A DNA stretch of 16,066 nucleotides from Bacteroidales bacterium (GCA_015486475.1 WFRO01000023.1:1-16066), one strand, 5' to 3'; shown: positions 1 to 7,341, counted from the stretch's first letter. The notes: generated by a model from the letters alone, not told the origin. Numbers and translations: made by a program.

Positions 1-746
1 ATCCCCACACCACGCTCATCCATCCGGAAAGTGGCGATCTTTCTGGAATCGGGCGACCAGAGCAATACCGGCCGTGTACTGTGCCTCCAGCCTGCATTGT
101 CAGTGGCATATCCGAAATCTTTCACACCCTCAGTGGTCAGCTGCGTCTCTTTGCCGCTTTCCAGATCACGCACCCACAGGTTATAGTCACGGATGAATGC
201 ACCGTATTTCCCGTCCGGGGATTTCACATAGTTGCTCCTCATGTAGGAAGCATTCCATCCCGTGGCGACAGCTTCTTTCTTTCCCTGCTCCTGATCCCCG
301 GTATCCTTTTTCACGGACAAACGGTTCGTCTGCCGGTTCCATACAAATTCTCCGGATCTGACACGAAAAGTGATCTCATGCAGGTCATCTGAGAAGGTGA
401 TCCTGTAAAAAGGCAGCTTCAAAGGATCGTATTCTTTTCCCAGCGTATCCGAAAGGGCTGCAGCCAGTTTCTCATGGTCAAAAGCCCGCTGTACTGATCT
501 TTTGCGGGCATTTCCCAGGAGGAACTCCGTTCCGCCCTCCACATCGTGCCTGTACCAGAAAAGATCCTTATCGATCCAGACCGGCCGGATGCTCATATTC
601 TTCACCAGAGAGAAAGTATTTCCCGAAAGGAATTTCGCAGCACGGGCATAATCGTCACCTGTAACAGCAACATTACCCTGCTGTTGAGCCGCTGCTCCCA
701 GAACAAGGAGCAAAAACAGTGAACCGGAACCAATAATTTTTCTCAT
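1..746 (-). CDS. S9 family peptidase, dipeptidyl-peptidase IV type (3' part missing)
   Basis: This is the first 248 codons of a secreted prolyl dipeptidyl peptidase; the left window edge cuts the rest off. I translated it directly from the minus strand and found no stop. It begins with a signal peptide (about residues 1-21, MRKIIGSGSLFLLLVLGAAA then QQ). A DPPIV-type beta-propeller sequence follows, with RDYNLWVRDLESGKETQLT near residue 190 and the family-typical WSPDSRKIATFRMDERGVG at the edge. The Ser-Asp-His alpha/beta-hydrolase domain would lie beyond the window. Such enzymes release Xaa-Pro dipeptides in the periplasm or at the outer membrane and feed peptide uptake. The ATG at 746 is supported by the signal peptide, since the next Met is about 50 residues in. 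A perfect -7 box lies only 5 nt upstream. The family is clear from the propeller signature, but substrate preference is inferred. Confidence 0.87.
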   Translation of the reverse strand, partial: MRKIIGSGSLFLLLVLGAAAQQQGNVAVTGDDYARAAKFLSGNTFSLVKNMSIRPVWIDKDLFWYRHDVEGGTEFLLGNARKRSVQRAFDHEKLAAALSDTLGKEYDPLKLPFYRITFSDDLHEITFRVRSGEFVWNRQTNRLSVKKDTGDQEQGKKEAVATGWNASYMRSNYVKSPDGKYGAFIRDYNLWVRDLESGKETQLTTEGVKDFGYATDNAGWRHSTRPVLLWSPDSRKIATFRMDERGVG

Positions 747-751
747 TGTAC

Positions 752-759
752 CAAATATA
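752..759 (-). promoter_or_regulatory. -7 box (TATATTTG) for the S9 peptidase gene
   Basis: Read on the minus strand this is TATATTTG, a full match to the Bacteroidota TAnnTTTG -7 element. Only 5 nt separate it from the start codon at 746, so transcription would begin at or almost at the A of ATG. No TTG lies at the usual 18-21 nt further upstream. A one-mismatch alternative, TAAAGTTG, lies about 30 nt upstream and would give a normal leader. Confidence 0.45.
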
Positions 760-985
760 TAAGGAATAACCTAAGTCTATATCTAATCAACTTTAAACTT
801 TTTGTCCTGTACTGAAAAACATTCACAGATTAAACACTAAAAATACATTTTTTTTTGATTCCCTGAAAAATCCGTATAACCTCGTTTCCGGACAACTCAC
901 GTTATTCATCCCTTGCCCGACGTAGTCCCCATGTCCCTGAGTGATCGTGCCGGTGATCTTACCGGAGGCGGGACGCAGGCAGGAT
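760..985. other. Intergenic region between the barrel protein and S9 peptidase genes
   Basis: No gene is supported here. The stretch is AT-rich near the peptidase gene and has a run of nine T at about 850-858. A short inverted repeat, CCGGT/ACCGG, sits just past the stop of the barrel gene. It lacks a following U tract on the minus strand, so I do not call it a terminator. Confidence 0.5.
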
Positions 986-2155
986 TCAAAACGCTTCCCC
1001 GAAGCCCAGAAAAAAAGTATGACCTTCGTTCGAGAAACTCATATCAAGCCGGACAGCCGAGCGGGAAGCCTTATCAAACAGAATACGCAACCCACCACCC
1101 CCGCCATAATGAAAGCCGTTCCACCGCAGTTCTCCGTAACGGGGGGCTACCTGCCCCATGCCGCCATATACCACTCCCGAAAACAGCCAGAATATGGGGA
1201 AACGCACCTCTCCCTGTAACAGAAAAGAGCTTTTATCCCGGAAGCGGCGTCCGTAAAACCCCCTGAGATGATGGTTGCCTCCCACAAATGCCAGGGATTG
1301 GATAGGCACATCTCCCCCTTGAATGCGGGTGAATAACTGCGCCGCCAGTGTCACTTTGGTCCAGGGAGAGACAAATCCCCGCAAGTCAACTGTAAATGTA
1401 TGGAAACCGAAATCACTCCCCAGGTATTTCCCCATAACATCCAGGGATGTAAAAAGGTAAAGCCCTTTCTCACTTTTCACGCGGTTATCCCGTGAATCAA
1501 AAATATACCGGACCCCCAGGCCCGATTCCAGTCCTTCGTTGGCACGATAATAAGTATCATCCGGCACGCTGTCCAGAGGAGCTACCCGGGTATAATTGTT
1601 CAGGATCAGTCTCAGGCCTATGAAGTTCCTGCCCCAAAAAGCATAATTTACCCCGGGGGAGATCTCAAAGTTCCTGAGATCGATCAATATAGCATCCTCC
1701 TTGTGGGTATAATTACCCACGCCAAAATAAAGAGAAGGGAACCCCCTTACACTAAAATTAAACTGCGTATTCCAGCGGTTGGCTCCATGCATCAGATCCA
1801 GGTCGATGGAAAAATCGTATTGCTTATTCAGGGAATAGGTCCCTGCCACCTGTACCATGGAGTTTTTGACCAGTGAATCGGGTAACGCAGCAGAAGGTAT
1901 TTTAAAAGCATTGTACTTTACCAGACCAAACTCCCAGCTTGTTTCGACAGAATACCCCAAAGCCGGTAAGGGAGCATATTTGAAGATCCCTTCAATGGTT
2001 CTCTCCATTTTGTCCGAAAAGGAAAGCGCCTTCACAGTATCGGCCGGATCCTGCTTGTTGTGATCCTCCCCTGCTGAAGACACCTGTCCCCACGCCGTTC
2101 CCATGCTCCATAATAGGATCGCTGCAGTTAACGGTCCGGCCAATTTCCCTTTCAT
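986..2155 (-). CDS. BamA/TamA-like outer membrane barrel protein (surface antigen D15 type)
   Basis: The product is 389 aa with a signal peptide (about residues 1-23, ending TAWGQ). It then shows alternating beta-strand sequence rich in Tyr, Phe and Gly up to a C-terminal Phe (FFLGFGEAF), the usual end of an outer-membrane barrel. The segment HHLRGFYGRRFRDKSSFLLQ, near residues 295-315, resembles the VRGF loop region of the Omp85 superfamily. No POTRA repeats are present, so this is a barrel-only member of the kind common in Bacteroidota rather than BamA itself. Its cargo or role is unknown. It lies downstream of pepD on the same strand, but a strong hairpin with a U run ends 13 nt before its start codon. 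Its expression may therefore depend on read-through or on an unseen promoter. The start is fixed by the signal peptide. Confidence 0.82.
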   Translation of the reverse strand: MKGKLAGPLTAAILLWSMGTAWGQVSSAGEDHNKQDPADTVKALSFSDKMERTIEGIFKYAPLPALGYSVETSWEFGLVKYNAFKIPSAALPDSLVKNSMVQVAGTYSLNKQYDFSIDLDLMHGANRWNTQFNFSVRGFPSLYFGVGNYTHKEDAILIDLRNFEISPGVNYAFWGRNFIGLRLILNNYTRVAPLDSVPDDTYYRANEGLESGLGVRYIFDSRDNRVKSEKGLYLFTSLDVMGKYLGSDFGFHTFTVDLRGFVSPWTKVTLAAQLFTRIQGGDVPIQSLAFVGGNHHLRGFYGRRFRDKSSFLLQGEVRFPIFWLFSGVVYGGMGQVAPRYGELRWNGFHYGGGGGLRILFDKASRSAVRLDMSFSNEGHTFFLGFGEAF

Positions 2156-2168
2156 CCTTTTCGTAAAT

Positions 2169-2210
2169 AAAAAAAGAGAGCTGTCCCCGGAGGGCAGCTC
2201 TCTTTTTTTT
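2169..2210 (-). terminator. Strong hairpin terminator after pepD, directly before the barrel gene
   Basis: AAAAAGAGAGCTG pairs with CAGCTCTCTTTTT (13 bp), extended inward by a G-U and two G-C pairs around a 5-nt loop. T tracts follow on both strands. On the minus strand it lies 12 nt after the pepD stop, the right place to end that transcript. Its U run ends 13 nt before the barrel gene start, so it could also act as a leader structure for that gene. Confidence 0.85.
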
Positions 2211-2221
2211 CAGGTTATTTA

Positions 2222-3685
2222 TCAGGCTTTTTCAGGCACATGTTTAAGGGTTTCCACCAGAAAATCCCAGAATTTCTGCACCGAAGCGATATTTACTTTT
2301 TCGTCGGGAGAGTGGGGATAACGGATCGTAGGACCGAAAGAGATCATGTCCAGTCCGGGATATACCCCTCCCAGCAGTCCACACTCCAGACCGGCATGGA
2401 TGGCCTTGATCTCGGGGATCTTCCCGAACCGGTTGTTGTAGATCTCACGCATCTCTTTCAGGATGGGCGAAGCCATATTGGGTTTCCAGCCGGGATATTC
2501 TCCGTCGAAGGTCACCTCGCCCCCTGCCAGGGAGGCAATGCTGCTGAACACATTTTTCAGGTCTTCCCGTGCCGTATCCACCGAGCTGCGCAACAGGCAC
2601 AGCTCCTCGAACGTGCCATTGGACATACGTACCACGGCTACATTGTTGGAGGTCTCTACCAGTCCCTCCATGTCGGTGCTCATACGGATCACCCCGTGCG
2701 GGCTGGCATACAGTGCATCCAGGATCTTTTCCTGCGATGCCGTATCCATGACCGTGGCAGGGGTCTCGGTACGTTCGGCAGCCACGGTAACCCCGGGATC
2801 TGCAGAGCTCAGCTCATCCCGCAGCACCTGCTCCATTTCAGCTATGTATTTTACAAAAGCTTCCGAATTATCTTCCGGCACGGTCACCACGGCATAAGCC
2901 TCCCGCGGGATGGCATTGCGCAGGTCCCCGCCTTTCATATCCGCTATGCGTATCCCATAAGCCCGCGCAGCGGTCCACAGGACACGGTTCAGTAATTTGT
3001 TGGCATTGCCCCGTTCGAGGGCGATATCCACCCCTGAATGTCCCCCTTTCAGACCGGTCAGGGAGATTTTGTATCCCACGTGCCCGGCAGGCACTGCCTC
3101 TTCCTTATATTTATAAAAGAGATTGGCATTGGTACCGCCGGCACAACCTACATACAATTCCCCTTCGTCTTCAGAGTCCAGATTGATCAGGATCTCTCCC
3201 TGAAGGACATCAGGTTTCAACCCGAAAGCGCCCGTCATCCCGGTCTCTTCATCAATGGTAAAAAGCGCCTCCACGGGACCGTGTTGCAGGTCTTTGGACT
3301 CAAGAACAGCCATGGCGGCAGCCACCCCGATCCCGTTATCGGCCCCCAGCGTAGTGCCTTTGGCAGTGACCCACTCCCCATCAACATAGGCATCTATGGG
3401 ATCCTTCTTAAAATCATGATCCACATCATTGTTCTTCTGCGGCACCATATCCAGGTGCCCCTGCAGGATCACCCCCTTGCGGTTCTCCATCCCCGGCGTG
3501 GCCGGTTTGCGGATGATCACGTTGCCTACCTCATCCACGATGGTTTCCAGTCCCAGACGTTCACCGAACTCTTTCATGAACGCAATGACTTTCTCCTCTT
3601 TTTTGGACGGACGGGGTATTTGTGTTAACTCATAAAAATGTTTCCAAACCTCTTTGGGTTCCAGATTTAAGATCTCTTTGCTCAT
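2222..3685 (-). CDS. pepD: Aminoacyl-histidine dipeptidase (Xaa-His dipeptidase, M20 family)
   Basis: The protein has 487 aa, the normal full length for bacterial PepD. It is a cytosolic dinuclear zinc peptidase that splits Xaa-His and other dipeptides. The M20 metal-site residues are visible: H77 and D79 in GHLDMVPQ, D116 in GADNGIGVA, E146/E147 in DEETGMTG, D170 in NLDSEDEG, and H458 in RYPHSPDE. By family knowledge D79 and E146 support catalysis and the others bind metal. The lid domain lies in the middle of the protein (about residues 200-390). The ATG at 3685 is supported by an AGGAGG element 6 nt upstream, unusual for this phylum. The gene ends at a strong hairpin. Together with the S9 peptidase and the POT transporter elsewhere in the window it fits peptide use, but these genes are not one operon. 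Confidence 0.95.
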   Translation of the reverse strand: MSKEILNLEPKEVWKHFYELTQIPRPSKKEEKVIAFMKEFGERLGLETIVDEVGNVIIRKPATPGMENRKGVILQGHLDMVPQKNNDVDHDFKKDPIDAYVDGEWVTAKGTTLGADNGIGVAAAMAVLESKDLQHGPVEALFTIDEETGMTGAFGLKPDVLQGEILINLDSEDEGELYVGCAGGTNANLFYKYKEEAVPAGHVGYKISLTGLKGGHSGVDIALERGNANKLLNRVLWTAARAYGIRIADMKGGDLRNAIPREAYAVVTVPEDNSEAFVKYIAEMEQVLRDELSSADPGVTVAAERTETPATVMDTASQEKILDALYASPHGVIRMSTDMEGLVETSNNVAVVRMSNGTFEELCLLRSSVDTAREDLKNVFSSIASLAGGEVTFDGEYPGWKPNMASPILKEMREIYNNRFGKIPEIKAIHAGLECGLLGGVYPGLDMISFGPTIRYPHSPDEKVNIASVQKFWDFLVETLKHVPEKA

Positions 3686-3691
3686 AATATG

Positions 3692-3697
3692 CCTCCT
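3692..3697 (-). promoter_or_regulatory. Consensus Shine-Dalgarno for pepD
   Basis: AGGAGG on the minus strand, 6 nt before the pepD ATG. It fixes that start. It stands out because most genes in this window have no comparable ribosome binding site, as expected for Bacteroidota. Confidence 0.7.
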
Positions 3698-3803
3698 GTT
3701 TAGTTTTTATTTATGACACCGGAAATATGTTCCGTGGATCCGGTGGTTCAATTTTCCGTAAAAGTAAAAAATTTCCCCCGACGGTATGATATTTGCGAAC
3801 AAT

Positions 3804-3811
3804 TAATTTTG
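3804..3811 (+). promoter_or_regulatory. -7 box (TAATTTTG) in front of the hairpin cluster
   Basis: TAATTTTG is a full match to TAnnTTTG. The predicted transcription start, about 5 nt on, falls at the foot of the first hairpin. No TTG is seen at the ideal -33 distance, so promoter strength is uncertain. Confidence 0.4.
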
Positions 3812-3815
3812 AACC

Positions 3816-3981
3816 CAGAATCAGCAATAGAAAATCGCAAGCGCTTTTTATTGCTGATCGATTAAAGACTTCATCGGTTTTGTTTCTCCACCAAAACCGT
3901 GAATTCCTAAATCGGGGTTTACCCGGCTAAACGCATTAGTACAGCTAATCTTAGCTTCCTAATGCGTAATCCGGGTAGAAC
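3816..3981 (+). ncRNA. Candidate structured RNA: three consecutive hairpins, no ORF
   Basis: Three inverted repeats lie in a row in the 391-nt gap between pepD and the thioredoxin-fold gene. Hairpin 1 is ATCAGCAATA (3820-3829) with TATTGCTGAT (3849-3858), and AAAA/TTTT continues the stem inside. Hairpin 2 is CGGTTTTG (3875-3882) with CAAAACCG (3892-3899). Hairpin 3 is a nested stem spanning 3917-3981. A perfect -7 box at 3804-3811 would start a transcript just before hairpin 1. No plausible ORF, ribosome binding site or U-tract terminator is seen. The next gene has its own -7 box downstream at 4005-4012, so this need not be its leader. It could be a small RNA, a palindromic repeat element, or a longer upstream leader. 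The pairing is seen directly; the RNA call is inference. Confidence 0.35.
3917..3981. repeat. Long nested palindrome
   Basis: TACCCGG (3920-3926) pairs with CCGGGTA (3971-3977), ACGCATTAG (3931-3939) with CTAATGCGT (3959-3967), and AGCTA (3943-3947) with TAGCT (3952-3956) around an ATCT tetraloop. GTT (3917-3919) and AAC (3979-3981) can add three outer pairs around one bulged G. About 24 pairs interrupted by small internal loops is far beyond chance for a non-coding stretch this size. There is no T run after it, so it is not an ordinary terminator. Confidence 0.75.
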
Positions 3982-4004
3982 AAATCCAAATAATTAAATA
4001 TTTA

Positions 4005-4012
4005 TATCTTTG
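4005..4012 (+). promoter_or_regulatory. -7 box (TATCTTTG) for the thioredoxin-fold gene
   Basis: TATCTTTG matches TAnnTTTG exactly and would give a leader of about 60 nt for the gene starting at 4077. No TTG is seen at the -33 position. Confidence 0.5.
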
Positions 4013-4076
4013 CAATCCAAATGTAAAAATATATTTCGGGAGAAAATTTAAAGGTATAATTGATAACAGAGTTAAG

Positions 4077-4607
4077 ATGAAAAGAGCGTTCGTTACATTC
4101 GGGATCCTTCTTGTTTTTCTGGGATACGGCATGGCACAGGAGGACGGTGTAAAATGGCTGACGATCCAGCAGGCCCAGGAGCTGAACAAAAAAGAACCCC
4201 GCAAATTTTATATTGATGTATACACTGACTGGTGCGGATGGTGTAAGAAAATGGACCAGACCACTTACAAAAATCCGGTCATTGCCAAGATACTGAACAC
4301 CAAGTTCTATCCGGTCAAGTTCAATGCCGAGTCCAAAGAGCCCGTGGAATTTGCCGGACATAAATTTGTCAGTGAGACCAATGGAGGGAGAACCACCCAC
4401 CAGCTGGCCGTGGCGCTGTTGCAGGGCAAGCTGGCATTTCCGTCGGTAGCTTACCTGGACGAAAAGTTACAGTTGCTTACGGTAGTCCCGGGATATTTCA
4501 CTGCCGATGGCCTGGAACCCATCCTCCAGTATTTTGCCACCAACGCATACAAAACCACCTCCTGGCAGGACTACCAGAAGAATTTTGTGAGCGAGATCAA
4601 AAAGTAG
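4077..4607 (+). CDS. Secreted thioredoxin-fold protein with CGWC active site
   Basis: This 176-aa protein has a signal peptide (about 1-20, MKRAFVTFGILLVFLGYGMA). A thioredoxin-like domain follows. The motif DWCGWCKKMD carries the redox pair C53 and C56. AFPSVAYLDE near residue 120 has the expected cis-proline (P121). The extra segment between residues 80 and 118 is longer than in thioredoxin itself and recalls DUF255 or thioredoxin_7 type proteins. It should act in the periplasm as a thiol-disulfide oxidoreductase; the partner is unknown. It is transcribed alone from a likely -7 box at 4005-4012. It converges on the DUF4831 gene with only one base between the two stop codons, so the two 3' ends must overlap as transcripts. 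Confidence 0.87.
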   Translation: MKRAFVTFGILLVFLGYGMAQEDGVKWLTIQQAQELNKKEPRKFYIDVYTDWCGWCKKMDQTTYKNPVIAKILNTKFYPVKFNAESKEPVEFAGHKFVSETNGGRTTHQLAVALLQGKLAFPSVAYLDEKLQLLTVVPGYFTADGLEPILQYFATNAYKTTSWQDYQKNFVSEIKK

Positions 4608-4608
4608 A

Positions 4609-5706
4609 TCATTTTTTCTCCGGCAGGATCACCCGGGCCGGTAATCCGACCTCAGGTCCGAACTGGCAGACGGGTATATGTTTTTCTGCCAGCACCCGGT
4701 CACTGTATACCACACGCACATTTGTCAGGGCCGGGATCCGGTAGATCAGCGTATCGTGCAGCACGCCCCCCTGTGTAGATAACTTCCCTGATACCGTACT
4801 TTCCGGGACAGTATATTGCAGATAGACCGGGATACCCTCACAACCAGCCGTATTGCATATCCCCGTTTCCGGCGAGAGCTTGAAGAGAACCGGTTGTTTG
4901 GAAGCATCCTCCGGCGTAATGATAAAACGGTAATACCATTTCTGGGAAACCTTTTCCCCGGTGAACAGAGCCAGGTATTCATTCTCCAGACGGGTCATCT
5001 CTTTCACGGCAAATTCCAGTGCCTCGTCTTTAGGGTACACATCATACTGTCCGGCCATCAGCTTGAACCGCCGTTTGCGGATCTTAATGATGAAATTGGC
5101 CGCTTCCTCGGCCTTCTGGTCCAGGGTCTTTTTCTCATAGTTCTTCTGCACCACAGGCACGCGTACAAAACCGGTATCCTGCATCATGGTGCGATAAACG
5201 GTATCTGCTTTTTCGTAAAAATTCCTTTTTACGGAAAGATCGGTAAAATAGGGTTTACCGTCTGGTTCATCATGGGTCACCTGATAAGCCGGCTCGTCCT
5301 GAGGCGGACAGGCTGCCGGATCCAGGATAAGACCGTTCTTTGTCATCGTCAGGGCATTCTCCGCCAGTATCCCGCTGGTGGTGATAACGAAATATTTTTC
5401 AGGATCGGGTTCCCTGAAAGAAGATAATTCTGCTTGCTCCAGTGTCCATCGGGTACGTGCTTTGGTCACATAAGGCTTGATGCCGAGATACTTCTCGGAA
5501 TAGGCCCGGAACGGGCCGGGCACATATATGTTCTTTACGGCCGTCACGCGCACCACCAGGGAGGTCCTGGGCAACGCATACAGGATCTTCCCGGCTGTCC
5601 CGGCCCCGGCCTTATAGGGAGCCACTGTGGTCTGCACTTCCTGCGGTGCATGACAGGAAGAAAGGAATAAAGCGATAAAAAATATACTAAGGATCCTGGT
5701 CTTCAT
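4609..5706 (-). CDS. DUF4831 family lipoprotein
   Basis: A 365-aa Bacteroidota-specific protein of unknown function. The N-terminus MKTRILSIFFIALFLSSCHA is a lipoprotein signal with lipobox LSSC, giving a predicted lipid anchor at C18. The segment YALPRTSLVVRVTAVKNIYV followed by PGPF and YSEKYLGI is what I recognise as the DUF4831 signature. No catalytic motif is visible. It is probably a periplasmic or surface-exposed envelope protein. The start is set by the lipoprotein signal. Its upstream region up to the stop of nnr is almost wholly a heptamer tandem repeat (5719-5788), so any promoter must lie in or next to that repeat. No canonical TAnnTTTG box is present there. Confidence 0.82.
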   Translation of the reverse strand: MKTRILSIFFIALFLSSCHAPQEVQTTVAPYKAGAGTAGKILYALPRTSLVVRVTAVKNIYVPGPFRAYSEKYLGIKPYVTKARTRWTLEQAELSSFREPDPEKYFVITTSGILAENALTMTKNGLILDPAACPPQDEPAYQVTHDEPDGKPYFTDLSVKRNFYEKADTVYRTMMQDTGFVRVPVVQKNYEKKTLDQKAEEAANFIIKIRKRRFKLMAGQYDVYPKDEALEFAVKEMTRLENEYLALFTGEKVSQKWYYRFIITPEDASKQPVLFKLSPETGICNTAGCEGIPVYLQYTVPESTVSGKLSTQGGVLHDTLIYRIPALTNVRVVYSDRVLAEKHIPVCQFGPEVGLPARVILPEKK

Positions 5707-5718
5707 AAGGTGGTTTTT

Positions 5719-5788
5719 AGTTCAGAGTTCACAGTTCACAGTTCACAGTTCAAAGTTCAAAGTTCAAAGTTCACAGTTCAGAGTGCAG
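5719..5788. repeat. Heptanucleotide tandem repeat, about 10 copies
   Basis: Nine uninterrupted units of AGTTCAN and a tenth degenerate unit AGTGCAG fill 70 bp. The last base varies in an ordered way along the plus strand: G, C, C, C, A, A, A, C, G, then the degenerate unit. On the minus strand the units read NTGAACT; the three T-type units give AACTTTG, close to the TAnnTTTG -7 box (one mismatch as GAACTTTG). The tract sits directly upstream of the DUF4831 gene and downstream of nnr. Confidence 0.95.
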
Positions 5789-5796
5789 ATGTTGGG

Positions 5797-7311
5797 TCAG
5801 TGTTTTTTTACTTTCAGGAAAGCTTTGCCCAGGTTGTCAATGATATCGGAGGCGATCAGGGCTTCTTCTCCTTTTTCATCCCGGGCTATATCACCCGCCA
5901 GGCCATGGAGGAAGACCCCGGCCATAGCGGCTTCGGTCGCCGGATATCTTTGTGCCAGCAGGGAAAGGACGATACCTGTCAGGACATCTCCGCTGCCGGC
6001 CGTAGCCATCCCCGGGTTCCCGGTCATATTGAACCACACCTCCCCTGCCGGTGTAGCAATGGCAGTATGGGCACCTTTCAGGACCACGACCACCCTGTAT
6101 TTTTGGGCAAATTCCATGGCTTTGTGTACCCTGACGTAACCATTGACCGCAGGACCTGAAAGCCGCTCAAACTCTTTGGGATGGGGTGTGAGGACCGTGC
6201 CCTCCGGCAGATCTTTGTACCATTCCGGATGCAGGGCCATCATATTGATGGCATCGGCGTCCAGCACCAGCGGCACCCGGGCACCGGTGATCAGACCGTG
6301 CAAAGCTTTCTGGGGGTTGGAACGGGTACCCAGCGCCGGGCCGGCACCTACAGCCGAATAACCCGTAAGATCAGGCACCTCGCTGAAAAGGATATCCGAG
6401 GGATCATCGTCCAGCATCGCTTCCGGTACCGCCGTTTGCATGATGTCATTGCCCAGACGCGGCACATGAACCGTCAGCAGGCCCACGCCGCTGCGCAGGC
6501 AGGCCCGCGAAGCCAGTACGGCTGCACCCATCCGGCCGTACGAACCGGAGATAAGCATGGCATGTCCGTAGGTACCCTTGTGACTGAACTTGCGGCGGGG
6601 TCGTATCATCCTGCCAACCTCCTCTTCCATCAGATAATGGTAGGGCGTGGGGGTTGAAGCAATGATCTCCGGATGCAGACCTATGTCCAGCACCACCCAT
6701 TCCCCGGCAAAGTCCTCATTCTCCGGGAAAAAGAAAGCCAGCTTGGGAAACTGGAAGGTAAGGGTGTAACGGGCCTTCAGGATCTTCCCGGGATCATTGT
6801 CCGTATTGTCCTCCCCGAAGAGGCCCGACGGCACATCAATGGCAATGACCACAGCGCCGGAAGCATTGATACGTGCCACGGCTGTCTCCGGCAGGCCTCT
6901 CAGAGGACGGGTCAGACCCGAGCCGAAAATACCATCGATCACCAGCACGTCCGCAGGGATCTCCGGCAGCTCCTCTTCAGCCTTCACCATCGTCACCGGT
7001 ACCTTGCCCGTTTTCTGAAGACGTTCCAGGTTGGTACGGCAGCTTTTGGAGATATTATCGGTAAAACGCAAAAAATAATCGGCTACCTCATAGCCCTCCT
7101 GCGCCAGCATACGCGCCAGCGCCAGGCTGTCCCCACCGTTGTTGCCGGGTCCCGTGAAGACCATCACCCTGTAGTTCCGGTCAAAATGTGCCGTGATCCA
7201 CGCGAACAATTTCCCGGCAGCACGCTCCATAAGATCGATATCAGCAATGGGCTCATGTTCGATGGTATAAGCGTCGATCCCGTGAACCTCGGATGTTCTG
7301 AACAGTTTCAT
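5797..7311 (-). CDS. nnr: Bifunctional NAD(P)H-hydrate epimerase / ADP-dependent NAD(P)H-hydrate dehydratase
   Basis: A 504-aa cytosolic fusion enzyme that repairs damaged NADHX and NADPHX. The N-terminal YjeF-type epimerase domain (about 1-220) has GPGNNGGD at 54-61, D126 in VIDGIFGSG and D159 in IDVPSG. The C-terminal ribokinase-like dehydratase (about 225-504) has KGTYGH at 245-250, TPHPKE at 375-380 and GNPGMATAGSGDVLTG at 431-446 with catalytic D442. It converts the S-hydrate back to NAD(P)H with ADP formation, while the epimerase interconverts R and S forms. The length is normal and both active sites look intact. It is divergent from the POT transporter and has a perfect -7 box at 7334-7341, giving a leader of roughly 18 nt. 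It ends just before the heptamer repeat. Confidence 0.96.
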   Translation of the reverse strand: MKLFRTSEVHGIDAYTIEHEPIADIDLMERAAGKLFAWITAHFDRNYRVMVFTGPGNNGGDSLALARMLAQEGYEVADYFLRFTDNISKSCRTNLERLQKTGKVPVTMVKAEEELPEIPADVLVIDGIFGSGLTRPLRGLPETAVARINASGAVVIAIDVPSGLFGEDNTDNDPGKILKARYTLTFQFPKLAFFFPENEDFAGEWVVLDIGLHPEIIASTPTPYHYLMEEEVGRMIRPRRKFSHKGTYGHAMLISGSYGRMGAAVLASRACLRSGVGLLTVHVPRLGNDIMQTAVPEAMLDDDPSDILFSEVPDLTGYSAVGAGPALGTRSNPQKALHGLITGARVPLVLDADAINMMALHPEWYKDLPEGTVLTPHPKEFERLSGPAVNGYVRVHKAMEFAQKYRVVVVLKGAHTAIATPAGEVWFNMTGNPGMATAGSGDVLTGIVLSLLAQRYPATEAAMAGVFLHGLAGDIARDEKGEEALIASDIIDNLGKAFLKVKKH

Positions 7312-7333
7312 GGCTAATCCTTTTGTTCTCCTG

Positions 7334-7341
7334 CAAAGTTA
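7334..7341 (-). promoter_or_regulatory. -7 box (TAACTTTG) for nnr
   Basis: On the minus strand TAACTTTG matches TAnnTTTG exactly, 22 nt before the nnr start codon. No clear TTG is found at -33. Confidence 0.55.

Noticed and set aside
913..1266. Plus-strand ORF starting in the gap near the barrel gene
   Set aside because: Most of it is antisense to the barrel gene, and its translation has no recognisable domain or start signal.
2240..2995. Long plus-strand ORF (251 codons) opposite pepD
   Set aside because: It is antisense to a gene with intact M20 catalytic motifs, and its translation is rich in His, Gln and Arg without family features.
3917..3981. Integron attC site
   Set aside because: The ends GTT and AAC are suggestive, but the inner bases do not fit the GTTRRRY / RYYYAAC boxes, and no integrase or cassette is present.
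5719..5788. CRISPR array
   Set aside because: The units are 7 bp and contiguous without spacers; this is a microsatellite-type tract, and no cas gene is present.
5710..6159. Plus-strand ORF translating the heptamer tract
   Set aside because: It is a repeat-derived reading frame running antisense into nnr, with no independent coding evidence.
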